A DNA stretch of 64,000 nt from Gerris lacustris (Eukaryota; Arthropoda; Insecta; Hemiptera; Gerridae): assembly GCA_951217055.1 (NCBI GenBank), contig OX578285.1, forward strand, positions 53,632,024-53,696,023, written 5' to 3'. The stretch's first letter is position 1. Each line of letters opens with the position of its first letter. Below are positions 26,882 to 36,839 of the stretch, piece after piece. A program made the translations under genes and the position numbers. The notes beneath the pieces are model-generated. The model saw only the letters and a list, made by a program, of their open reading frames with translations. It made no database searches and was not told where the DNA came from.

Positions 26882-27817
26882 TAGAGGTACGGAATTTTCG
26901 TTTTTACGAAATAGACGCGAATTTATGCGAAAATTGCAAATATTTGCGAATAGATGCGAAATGTACATATTAAAATATTATTATTTTTATTAATTACTTA
27001 ACACACATATTTTACAAACAATAGTTTTTTTAATGCCGCCGCTGTCAGATATCTTCTCTAAGATCCATTTTTTCAATTGATATAATAATATATTTAACAA
27101 AAAAATTAGGTGAACAATAAAGAAAAAATATAATTTATCAATTGCCTTAAGAAGCCAACGGCATTGTATGTATACAGTGTAAATAGTCAGAAACGAAAGA
27201 GGTTTTCATCTCGGCATTCGCTGAAGCTTCGAAATAGCTAGGCGAGGTGAGTTTCCGGCGCCATCTTAGAAGTTCGTAACATGAGTGTAAGCACAACCCA
27301 AGGTGTCACTGTATAACAATTTGAAAATATTTAAAGTATTGCAAGTATGACCATGACCACCTTAAATTAAAATACATTCCTCGAAAGCTTCTCAAAACTT
27401 CCTTTCTTCAGAGCGCTTCCTTAAAATGAGCTCAGTGATGGGTTCTCAATTTCATCGCACAACGCTTCAACTAATAGACAGGAATGAAGATCCCAATGTT
27501 TAGGACATTTTGTGGGCTACTAGCGTTACAGAGCATTTGGAGTCCAACTAACAGCGTAGACGCAGGGCGCTTCTTTAGTAAATATAATGTCGTCGTTACT
27601 GACAGAAGAACGGCACTAACAGAATCAACTGTTAAAATAACAGCAATGTTATTATTTAATTAAGATTAAAGGTAAATTTTAAGTGTATAAAAATAATGTT
27701 TTATTTCGTATAATATATTTCATACATATTATGTAGTATATGCGAATTTTCGAACTTTAATTTTTTTTTTTTTTTGCGAAATTTCTGTTTTTTATTTGCG
27801 ATAATTCCGTACCTCTA
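26882..27817 (+). mobile_element. hAT-family element with 8 bp target duplication
   Basis: A 936 bp element. Left end TAGAGGTACGGAATT and right end AATTCCGTACCTCTA are exact inverses over 15 bp. They are flanked by ATTATTAT at both sides (26874-26881 and 27818-27825), the 8 bp duplication expected of hAT transposons. It keeps a decayed transposase C-terminus at 27538-27663. Subterminal GCGAA-type words recur near both ends (26920-26960 and 27740-27800), as in hAT elements that bind transposase internally. Confidence 0.9.
27538..27663 (+). pseudogene. hAT transposase C-terminal (dimerisation) fragment
   Basis: The last 41 codons before a TAA read NSVDAGRFFSKYNVVVTDRR and on to LLFN, the hATC dimerisation motif in which 'S-D-ER-FS-----DRR--L' is conserved. 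The usual ER is GR here. Upstream coding is broken by stops and a frameshift near 27538. It lies inside the element 26882-27817 in the same orientation. Confidence 0.75.
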
Positions 27818-28724
27818 ATTATTATTAGCCATATATTTTTATTTTTATTTTTTTCATACATATTTTAATTTGTCTAATAAAGATTTCAATCTTAATATAC
27901 AAAAAGATAGATATAAGTTTGTTTTATACTTTAATGAGGATGATTAAATGATTAAAGGCTATTTCCCCTCTGGATTTTTTTAAACATATTTAGTAATACG
28001 ATATTAACTTATTATGTAAGCATCTCGACTAAACCTTCGTATTAATTTTTACGTACAAAATTGCTTACAGTTTTCATAACATATGATGAACTAAGACGCA
28101 CTTGTCAAAGTAGCTATAGTTAGTTTAGAACTTATACCTCATTGCAGCTTTTGATATTAAAATCGCTTTGAGTAGGTGTGCTATAAAGTGCTAAACGAAG
28201 GGGAGATGGTTTTATAGTAATTCCCTGTGTGTCTACCCCAGTAAAGTGCTGGCGCAGATGGCACAATAGAAAAGTAAAGAAGAAAAAATTAGATAGAAAG
28301 ATCACTTTCAGTCTAAGAGAACAAAAGAGAGGATGGACACTCAGTGCGATTAGGATCAGGCACTCAACCTTCCATTCTTATACTTGCCGACCTTCCTCCG
28401 CTTTTAAAAACTCCAACTGATGCCGTCCAAACAGTTCTCACATTTTCAAATAGAAAAGCTTTTTTTATCATTCTTTTTTAATAAAATAAATTACAAAAGA
28501 CGTGTAAAGGTTTTTATTGACTTTGATTACACCAGTTACGTGCCAACCACATAGCTTAGGTTTTTTCTGGAGGGGAGTCTTGACTTTACTTATCTACTCT
28601 GTGTCATCATAGTAGGCACTTTAGTAGTAGGTAGTATTAATGTGTTTGAGAAATTACCATCCTCCCTATCATTCCAAGTCTAGAGGCTAAATGTCTATTC
28701 AAAATATTTTACATGATGCTGCAC
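27818..28724. other. non-coding, no gene seen
   Basis: The frame at 28229-28420 is short and unrecognised. Confidence 0.4.
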
Positions 28725-29857
28725 CAGTGGCGGCGCCAGGCACGGGCGAACCGGGTGACCGCACGGGGCCCCGCGCTTGCGGGGCAGCCACGCGGAACAC
28801 CCATCACTGCTTTTTTGGAAATTTTGTACTTTCGAATAAGAAAAATTAAAATCTGTGACAAAGTATTGTACTCATATAAAGCATTATTTAATAATTAGTT
28901 TATTATTACAAAAAAAAAAAAAAATAATAATAATAATATAATACAGTAAAATCTGACTAAAACGGACCCTATTTCTAGGATAAAATGGTAGACTCATTTA
29001 TTATTGTTGTGATCTGTATTGTTTATGATGTTTTCATTACAATACAATTTATTTCAACGGTTTATTTTCATATCCTAATATTGTTTAATATTGACAAAAC
29101 AGTTAAAATTTGTAAAACCTAATTGGTATTATATTATATTATTTTTATTATTAAAGTTATTTTTAAATATTCTATACAAATTGGCTTTACACTCGTTTTC
29201 ACTCGTTAAAAGGAAATGTCCATGGCTTAATTAGATACATTTCTTTTGAGAAAACGTTTAATTGCTTAGGGTGGTTAAATTAAATAACAAAGTACAAATA
29301 GAAATAGTTCAAAAATTTATTTAATATTTACTAATAGTCCTGCTATGACACATCAAATATAATTTAGAACAAATTTCGTAATTATTATAGTTGTAGCAAA
29401 GCCTAACTCGTTTGTTTCACTTCCTAACATGCTTAGTTCGTTATAACTTCAAATATATGTTAATTTAAATGGCTGTGGATTTTTTTTTTTTTCTTCAAAT
29501 TTCAAATAAACCTCGTTTTTTAAAAAAAGAAATTTACAACTAGTTAAAAGCTTTATATTTTAAGAATGTACTTCAATTATTACATATTTATTTAGTATAA
29601 TTATTTTACCAATAGTTGAAACCAAAAGTATAACCAATAACTATGAGCAAGAGTAAGGGGGTGTTTAAATCTGTTTTATTTTTTAATGTGGCATGATAAA
29701 GAAAGTATTTTTCTAAAAAAAAAAAAAAAAAAAAAAACGAATAACAGTATCAGGCTTAGTATCAGCTGAAATAGCGTAAAAAGTGATTTTATCTACTCAC
29801 GGCAGCAAAATTAAGCATTGTTGTACTGTTTTCAGTCTGCAAAATGTCATTTTTCTT

Positions 29858-30279
29858 ATATTAATAATCTCTTTTGTGTCCAAAGGGTAAAAAATAAAAA
29901 ACTTCTTTATAAGGTAATATTTCGTCCCTTAATTTCGGAACATCTTCAAACCTTGAAAGTAGTATAAGTAGAATTAAATCATTATAAAGTTAATTCGTCA
30001 GAAAAATTAAAATGTGAGTCATACGAGGTTGCCTGATTAACACCTAGTCACTGAGTCAGTGCCTAGGTGACTAGGTAAGAGTCAGTGACTAGGTGTCAAT
30101 CAGGCAACCTCGTATGACTCACATTTTAATTTTTCTGACGAATTAACTTTATAATGATTTAATTCTACTTATACTACTTTCAAGGTTTGAAGATGTTCCG
30201 AAATTAAGGGACGAAATATTACCTTATAAAAAAGTTTTTTATTTTTTACCCCTTTGGACACAAAAGAGATTATTAATAT
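29858..30279. repeat. near-perfect palindrome, 197 bp arms, pair of PLE ends
   Basis: Arms 29858-30054 and 30082-30279 enclose a 27 bp loop and differ at only a few positions. Each arm carries a hammerhead-like motif: plus strand 30184-30223, minus strand 29914-29953. This makes the palindrome a head-to-head pair of Penelope-like termini. Confidence 0.9.
30184..30223 (+). ncRNA. hammerhead-like motif
   Basis: GGU, box UUGAAGA plus U, stem II GUUCC/GGGAC with loop GAAAUUAA, box GAAA, then UAUU and ACC closing stem I with GGU. Box 1 has U for the first C. The mirrored copy lies at 29914-29953 on the minus strand. Confidence 0.5.
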
Positions 30280-30372
30280 TCAAAAATAAGGGGACAACAT
30301 ATATTTATATTATATATATATATAAAATGGGTCATTTTTCTTGATTCTTTTGAATAAAGTGTCGGAAAAATA

Positions 30373-30429
30373 TCAAAGTGTCAGCAAAAGTTCAAAGTGT
30401 CAGCAAAAGTTCAAAGTGTCAGCAAAATA
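30373..30429. repeat. 19 bp tandem repeat, three units
   Basis: TCAAAGTGTCAGCAAAAGT repeated three times head to tail, the last unit slightly changed. Confidence 0.9.
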
Positions 30430-30827
30430 ACAAACAGGCTGTCACATTGTAAGAAAATTTTACTAACAAAACGTTACTTCATCGCAGGTTATAAACACTA
30501 CCACATTGTTTATTTTTATATATTTAAGCGTAATATTCTGCTAAATAGTTACATCTTTTTTGAAAATAACTTAAATAATTATAGTGACAAACAAATTTTA
30601 CTATTTTACAATGATTATTTTTAAAAAATCACTAAAAATTGAGATAAAAAAACAGTTGCTAATAAAAAAAGTGCGGTAACCCTGAATTTTTTTGCCTTTG
30701 TTTTGATTTCTTGATAACTCAAACTTTCGTTTTTTTTACAAATTTAATTTCTTTAAATCTTTTATATATTAAAAAGGGAATATAATAATTAGTGTAATTT
30801 TTCTGCCGTTAATAGATCAAATATTTA

Positions 30828-30970
30828 TGCCTCGGCTTCGCCTCGTCAGTCAACATGTAATTTTCTTGACTCTGCTTCGCCTCGTCAGTAAAATAGTAAA
30901 TTTCCTGCCTCGGCTTCGCCTCTGCAGTAAATTTGTTAAGCCTATCCTCGCCTTTGGCTCGGAACTAAAA
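30828..30970. repeat. imperfect tandem repeat, unit about 36 bp
   Basis: GCCTCGGCTTCGCCTC recurs four times with drift at 30827, 30868, 30908 and 30943, spaced 35-41 bp, inside the hAT-type element. Confidence 0.75.
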
Positions 30971-31232
30971 CTTAAAAACTTGTCAGAAAAATTCCATTTT
31001 GCTGCCTAGTTACATTAATAACTATTTAAGCATTTACTTTTCAAAAAATTGCCCGGGAGAGGACTCCCAGACTCCCCGCGAAAGGGGCCCCACCATGTCT
31101 TACTGCCCAGGGCCCCGTAAGGCCAAGAACCACCACTGTGCAGCACACTGAATTTGGATTAAGCTCAATGGTTTATATTTATTATTATAGCTAAAGCTGG
31201 TGAGGTAGAACAATATTTATATTAGATATAAC

Positions 31233-31680
31233 TTATAGATTGAGTAATTGGATCCTTGAAGGGTAGGATGAAAAAGAAGACTAACAATGCTTCATACTAT
31301 GTGACAACGTTTCGGCTACTCGAGCCATTTTCGAGCCTAAAAATATAATTATTTATTGTAAGAATGACATTCAAAGGACTACATCAATAGTTTATACCGT
31401 TAAGGAATTGATCTCGTAATTACCTTTATCCTAAACATTTTACTTCTCAAGCTGAAGAGTTGTGCCTCAAAAACAAAACAGGTGAACTGGTTTACCACCA
31501 GTTCATTTCCTTAACGGTATCAGCTATTGATGTAGTACTTTGAATGCCAATCTTACAATAAATAATTATATTTTAGGCTCGAAAATGGCTTGAGTAACTG
31601 AAATGTTGCCACAAAGTATAAAGCATTATTAGTCTTCTTTTCCTTCCCACTCTTGAAAGATCCAATTACTCAATCTATAA
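31233..31680. repeat. inverted pair of Penelope-like termini
   Basis: Arms 31233-31406 and 31508-31680 are diverged inverses. Each has a hammerhead-like motif: minus 31303-31337, plus 31576-31610. The first keeps stem II as GGCU/AGCC, while the second has AGUAACU-type damage in that stem. Confidence 0.8.
31303..31337 (-). ncRNA. hammerhead-like motif, degenerate box 1
   Basis: Minus strand: GGC, UCGAAAAU, stem II GGCU/AGCC with loop CGAGU, GAAACGUU, GUC. Box 2 and the stems are kept, but box 1 has lost CUGANGA. Confidence 0.4.
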
Positions 31681-31975
31681 CTAATTCTACAGGGTACACT
31701 TAGCATTACTACGATTTAGAAATAACTTTGTATTAATATTTATTACCTTGTTTTTATGTTATGCGTGTGTATATCTATACATGGTTCCTGGAAAACATTC
31801 AAAGCAGAATTAGGAATGCTTAAAAGCTGACCATTTGTTTAATGCAGAGGCTGTAAATAGAAGAGAATGGTAGTAGAAAGCGATGTAAAATATTCTTTTG
31901 CATATAAGCAGATTGTAAAGCAATAAGTAATCCCCAGCCACCAGTGTAATTAGTTTTAATTAGGCGGCAGTAGGT

Positions 31976-33225
31976 TAGGGTGGGCCGAATTTAACTTTTT
32001 TTTAAAATTCTGAACAACGATAGGCTAAAAAGTTGACCGTTGGTATGGAAACCCCAGGAAAAATAATTGGGCTCATTTGAACAACCCCTAGGTGGAGCAC
32101 ACCAGCCTTGAAATTTTGATATTTGGGGTAATCCTTAAAAATTATGATTATTGTGATTTTCATGCTTTTTAAGTGTTTTAATGCTACATTGTTAACTTAA
32201 AATTCATTTTAACAGGTTGTGCACATATATTACAATAAAATAAATCACCAAAATAAATTGTGGGGGGAGGGGAATTTCCATCTTTTTTAATTTACTTCAA
32301 ATTTTTAAGCTCTTTTTAGTTTTTTGATGACTTAAAATGTATTAAATTAATATTGTAATATAAATATTATACTTGCAGCTCTAAAATAAATTGTGGAGGG
32401 GGGGGGGGGGGGTGTTTTCTATTTTCTTATATTTTCATCAAAATTTTAAGCTATTTTTAGTCTTAGATGACAAAATATAAGATTTAATATAAAAATATTT
32501 GTACCTCTCAGCTATTTGAAGCAACTGAAAAAAATTAAGGGGGGAGAGTTTTTAAAATTCTGTATCAGTTTGCTGCAGATTATGAAATTAAGTTAGTTAC
32601 ATGAAACAAGTCAGGTTGTAAATATCTGGTTTTAAATATGGTACCTTATACTTCCTTCCATGCTAATAATTTATATTACTGTTTTTAAAGTGTTTTATAT
32701 TTATAATTCAGATTTTAAGACAAGTTTGACGGAAAATAACCGTGGGCAGATAAAAAAGATAAGGGATTAATTAGGCCTTGTGGTGAAAAATATAAGAAAG
32801 TGCCCTTAAACGAACAGGTGTTTTTTTTATAGATCTAAGAACAGTTAGGAGAACGATGATAGGCTCATCATAGTGCATTGATCAAAAAAGCCGAAAGGTT
32901 TGCCAAGCATAAAAAATACTTGGGACGGACTTCACTCTGTGAACTTGTACCTTCAACATCAAATGCAAACAGATTTCAGGTTTTAACTTCTTTGTCTGAC
33001 AATTCGTCATCTTCATCCTCTCTCACAACTGAAGAATCTGGCAGTGAGTTTAACGATAAATCAATGAAACATGTTTCATCTGAGATGAGGTTAGCGATCA
33101 CTACTGTAGCCGAATCGCTCAGCGAACGGTCTCATACCAGCGGTTTTCATTTTTCATACCAACGGTCAACGTTTTAGCACATCGTAGTTCAGAATTTTTA
33201 AAAAAGTTAAATTCGACCCACCCTA
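31976..33225 (+). mobile_element. hAT-like element with perfect 8 bp target duplication
   Basis: A 1250 bp element. Ends start TAGGGTGGG(C/T)CGAATTTAAC and stay inverted for about 75 bp, including a GTTGACCGTTGGTATG block. Flanks are CAGTAGGT on both sides (31968-31975 and 33226-33233). Internally an imperfect repeat of about 130 bp carries GT-GGGG runs (32262-32280, 32393-32413). A 100-codon frame lies at 32878-33177. Confidence 0.88.
32878..33177 (+). CDS. serine-rich ORF within the hAT-like element
   Basis: A 99-residue frame starting with a basic stretch (MIKKAERFAKHKKYLGR) and a middle serine/glutamate-rich part (DNSSSSSSLTTEESGSEF). The frame runs into the right terminal inverted repeat, so its C-terminus is made of transposon end sequence. 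I do not recognise a domain. It may be the residue of a transposase N-terminus or simply an open frame. Confidence 0.3.
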   Translation: MIKKAERFAKHKKYLGRTSLCELVPSTSNANRFQVLTSLSDNSSSSSSLTTEESGSEFNDKSMKHVSSEMRLAITTVAESLSERSHTSGFHFSYQRSTF

Positions 33226-33233
33226 CAGTAGGT

Positions 33234-33977
33234 GGTCCTGCATTGCCTTGCATATACATTTTTACCGACAAATAGCACTTGCGATAACAAATATATTAAG
33301 AGTGTGTCATAAAGATCCCTACATTTAGAAATACTCTAATAAACATGCAAAGCTCCAGCATTACTTTCAAGGACATCATTTCCCTTCAACCACCTATTTC
33401 ACGCTGCGTTCAACGATAAAACTCCATGGTTTGGTGAAAACGGCGAATCCAGACTCATTTTAGACAATCATTTCTCTTCGCCCTTCCCGTAACGAGGTTT
33501 TTCTATAGCAATTTTCGGCCCCTAGGACTTTATTTAATTTTATTCTTATTTATTCTTACTTTATTTTTATTATTATTTAATTAATTTAATTAATTAATTT
33601 ACTATTCTGTATAAAAGGTGGATCCTTGAGGAGTAAAACATTGTTGGCCTTTTATCTTGTCACCTATCTAAAATATATCTATTTTTTTTTTATATATCAT
33701 CTATTTTACTAGGATTATAATGAAATTACGTAGATGTTAAAAATGTGTATTAGTTTTCTAGCGTGGTTCGTTTTCAGGGTTTGAGAATCTGCCGCGGGAA
33801 GAACTAGGTGTGATCTTCCTGCAAGTCTCGTTAACTAACGAATGTCGCATTCGTCTCACACCTCTCGTTAACCGTCATACCGCTACGTAATTTGTCCCGC
33901 TTATATTTATATATATATTTGATTTTTATTAATTTCCGCCGCTCTCCGCATTTATGTAACTTTATTTTTATTCACCG
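33234..33977. other. non-coding, no gene seen
   Basis: AT-rich, with a TTAATTAATTAA stretch near 33583-33600. Confidence 0.45.
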
Positions 33978-34044
33978 GACGTCCGAAACAGATCCTGAAT
34001 CCGCAAATTTTATTATAATATAATAAAATAACGAAGATAATAAA

Positions 34045-35005
34045 CCCTGGAATACTAATGTTCGACTTTTTTACGACTATACGTTAGTTTTTTGTCTGTG
34101 GTGACATCTAACGGGACTGCAGGGACGTATGCTGCCAGGAGTGCTTCCACTATTCAGTTGTCCTTGAGATTTTGTCGATATAGAACCTGCACTGTCACTC
34201 GTGTCATCGCAAGTTGCAGTACTTTAAAACATACATCGTAATTTTTACGAAGGTTTAGTAATAAGAGTAAATTTTTGCTCGTCATAATTACGAGCATTAG
34301 TAATACCGTGTTATATAATTCTCGATTATTTTTTATATTTTACATTATTTATTGTATATTTTATTATTAAAACATGACAATGGCACAACAAAAATTGTTT
34401 AGCGACCCTGTAGGTTGAATAGGAATTAGGAACGAGTTAAGTTCAGACGAAGACTCAGATCTAGATGATGATTTCGAAGTAGAGGATCTTAAAACCTGTT
34501 CAGATATAAATGTCGAAATAAATATATTGATTTTATCCCAAATATCCCAAATAATCCAAAATTTTAATAACAATTTAAAATTTAAATTACATATTATGTA
34601 ATTATAATACTTAATTACTTAATTAGTATTGTGACTCTTACTAAAGATATTTATTTAAAAGAAAGTATTGTGAATATTCTAAATTTAAATTAGCAATGTG
34701 CTATGTGCAATTTTACCCTCATTGTATGTCCTATTTAATAAAATATACATATATTTGTGATTCTTGTTCCAAATTTTATTTGCTAAGTTCACTATGCTCA
34801 TTTTACCTAAATTTTGATATTAAGCTGCTGATACTGATTAGTATCGATGAGAAAAATTATGTTTTTAATAATTAAAATATATATTATTTACAAAAATTTG
34901 TTATTTATTCATGTATAACCCAAAAAGATAGTATAAAATGAATGTTCGTAAAAATTACGAAGGTTTAGTAATAAGCGCTCACTAGTTAGCATTAGTATTC
35001 CAGGG
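34045..35005 (+). mobile_element. piggyBac-type non-autonomous element
   Basis: A 961 bp element. Left end CCCTGGAATACTAATG and right end CATTAGTATTCCAGGG wholly invert. A TTAA follows the right end (35006-35009) and TAAA precedes the left end (34041-34044), one base off the TTAA target of piggyBac. Subterminal copies of TACGAAGGTTTAGTAATAAG sit at 34238-34257 and 34958-34977. It keeps a piece of an acidic N-terminal coding region. Confidence 0.82.
34374..34540 (+). pseudogene. piggyBac transposase N-terminal relic
   Basis: Begins MTMAQQKLFSDPVG at 34374, then a stop, then an acidic SSDEDSDLDDDFEVEDL stretch. Short acidic N-termini of this style are usual in piggyBac transposases. No DDD catalytic region remains. 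Orientation agrees with the element ends. Confidence 0.5.
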
Positions 35006-35237
35006 TTAAGAACGGTATGTAGTGAGTACGCTTACCTGGGTTCACGGATTCAGGATCTGTTCCGGACGTCTGGGCGGATATATCTGTACTTGTATTTATT
35101 TATATCCAACACCTATTTACATACATTCCAACCAAATCCAAGCCTACCAGCACCTCGGCGGCTGGATAATTTTAGGTCCAATGTTACCGATCACCTAAAA
35201 TCCACCACCAAACATCTTGACTCAGATTTTATGTGAC

Positions 35238-35275
35238 AACGTTTCGGCCAACCTGCTGAAACGTTGAGTTTTACT
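35238..35275. repeat. inverted GAAACGTT pair
   Basis: CAACGTTTCGGC and GCTGAAACGTTG face each other over a short spacer. This resembles the closing strands of two PLE termini brought head to head with most of each terminus lost. Confidence 0.5.
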
Positions 35276-36221
35276 ATAAGTATATTAATGTTTGATCGCT
35301 AGTGAGAAGAGTGATTAGTAATGTTTTATAAAACGATTTGACGATGGAACGATGCTTGTTACGTAATGCTGATTGGTTTTTGGTTTATACTATCATTTAA
35401 TGATCCTTATAATAGCCAATAACAGGTATTTTTTTTTTTCCCATATTCTTTGTACATTACCCTTTACTATGCTTATTCTTTTTATGCCTGTAGGGTATTA
35501 ATAACTCCAATTCAATATGTTTTTCGGCTATATTTCACCTCCTTTGAGGCATCTTCAAGCCTAAAAGAATATTTTTACATTTTATTCCTCATATCTACGT
35601 TAACTATATATAACATGTTGACATAACTGTTTAACAAAACATAAAATTAATTAATAAATATAAAAACATAATAACAGTACACTAACCTTTAACGATTCCT
35701 CCTAAAACATAACTTTATTCATATTTCTCACATTATTTATCAAATCTCATGTAATGATTGTGAATAGGTATATAGGACATTCTCAACAAAAATGTAATAA
35801 CAGATTTAAGGACACATGGCTAATGTAAAAACCCTAGAAAAAAAACCAAACAGAAGAGACCAATTAAGAAACAATGCATAGGGAATAGAAACTCCCCCAA
35901 AAAAAGAATAGTAATAGTACGGCATAAGTAGGACATGTGAAACGTAATGGACATAAAATGAACTTTGAAAATACTATATTTAGAGACAGCACATATTAGC
36001 TTGGAGGACAAGTCCATGAATTTTAAAAATTATATAAAAGATTATAATAAATTTGATAAGTCAATCTCACAAGATATAAAACCAGTAATTCTAAGGGATA
36101 AGCAAAGTAACTAAGATAAAATTGATCATAAAACCATAGATAAATTACAGATAATCATAACTAATAATAATAATAGCAAATAAATATATACAATTAAAAT
36201 ATATTAGTAAAATACCTAAAA

Positions 36222-36254
36222 TTTAGGTATATTAGTAAAACTAATATACCTAAA
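36222..36254. repeat. perfect hairpin, 15 bp arms
   Basis: TTTAGGTATATTAGT (36222-36236), loop AAA, then its exact inverse (36240-36254). Confidence 0.92.
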
Positions 36255-36703
36255 TATAAATATATAGATAGAAATTAAACTATATTTATAACTCGAGATA
36301 CCGAAGGTAAATAAGTATAACATCAAAGTAGAGCAGATTTAGTATGTTAGAATTCTTATCATTAAAAAGTCATCCCTATCACTTATCAGTTATCGACCAG
36401 TGTTTTACACCTTTTAAATAGGAGTAAAGAATAAGGTAGTAATAATCAAATTATAATTTTCATGTAAAAAAAATTAGAAGACAAATGTTAAGTCATTGTA
36501 GATAGAAGCACAGGTGAATTGACGTGACGAAAAATAAGTAAAAGAAATAAATAAAGTTATGTATTAGAAGGAATTGTTAAAGGTAAGTGTACTGTTATAT
36601 GTTTTTATATTGATTAATTAATGTTATGTTTTGTTAAAAAGTTATTTCAACATGTTATACAAAGATATAGATATGAGGAACAAAATTTAAAAATCTTCTT
36701 TTA

Positions 36704-36739
36704 GGCTTGAAGATGCCTCAAAGGAGGTGAAATATAGCC
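36704..36739 (+). ncRNA. hammerhead-like motif
   Basis: GGC, UUGAAGA plus U, stem II with CCUC/GAGG, GAAA, UAUA, GCC. Mirrored at 35526-35561 on the minus strand with the same bases. Confidence 0.5.
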
Positions 36740-36839
36740 AAAAAACGTATTGAATTGGAGTTATTAATACCCTACAGGCATAATAAGAATAAGCATAGTA
36801 AAGGGTAATGTACACAACGAATATGGAAATGGATATTTT

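Larger units (their letters stand above)
28725..31138. mobile_element. hAT-type non-autonomous element, 2.4 kb
   Basis: Left end CAGTGGCGGCGCCAGG and right end, reversed, CAGTGGTGGTTCTTGG share the CAGTGGYGG terminus of hAT elements. Flanking 8-mers are TGCTGCAC (28717-28724) and TGCAGCAC (31139-31146), matching at 7 of 8. GC-rich termini (GGGGCCCC blocks) enclose an AT-rich interior. The interior contains the giant palindrome 29858-30279 and tandem repeats. No transposase was recognised. Confidence 0.75.
33978..35070. repeat. outer inverted repeat flanking the piggyBac-type element
   Basis: GGACGTCCGAAACAGATCC (near 33978) and GGATCTGTTCCGGACGTC (near 35054) are inverted copies, with the shared inner block GATTCAGG. 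They surround the element at 34045-35005, which therefore appears nested in an older palindromic repeat. Confidence 0.7.
35440..36835. mobile_element. inverted pair of Penelope-like termini around 0.8 kb
   Basis: Arms of about 285 bp (35440-35725 and 36540-36835) are inverses, sharing a TATGCCTGTAGGGTATTAAT-like block. Each has a hammerhead-like motif with an intact box 2: minus 35526-35561 and plus 36704-36739. The interior has no PLE protein, only AT-rich DNA with a hairpin at 36222-36254. It could be a non-autonomous element mobilised by a PLE. Confidence 0.75.
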
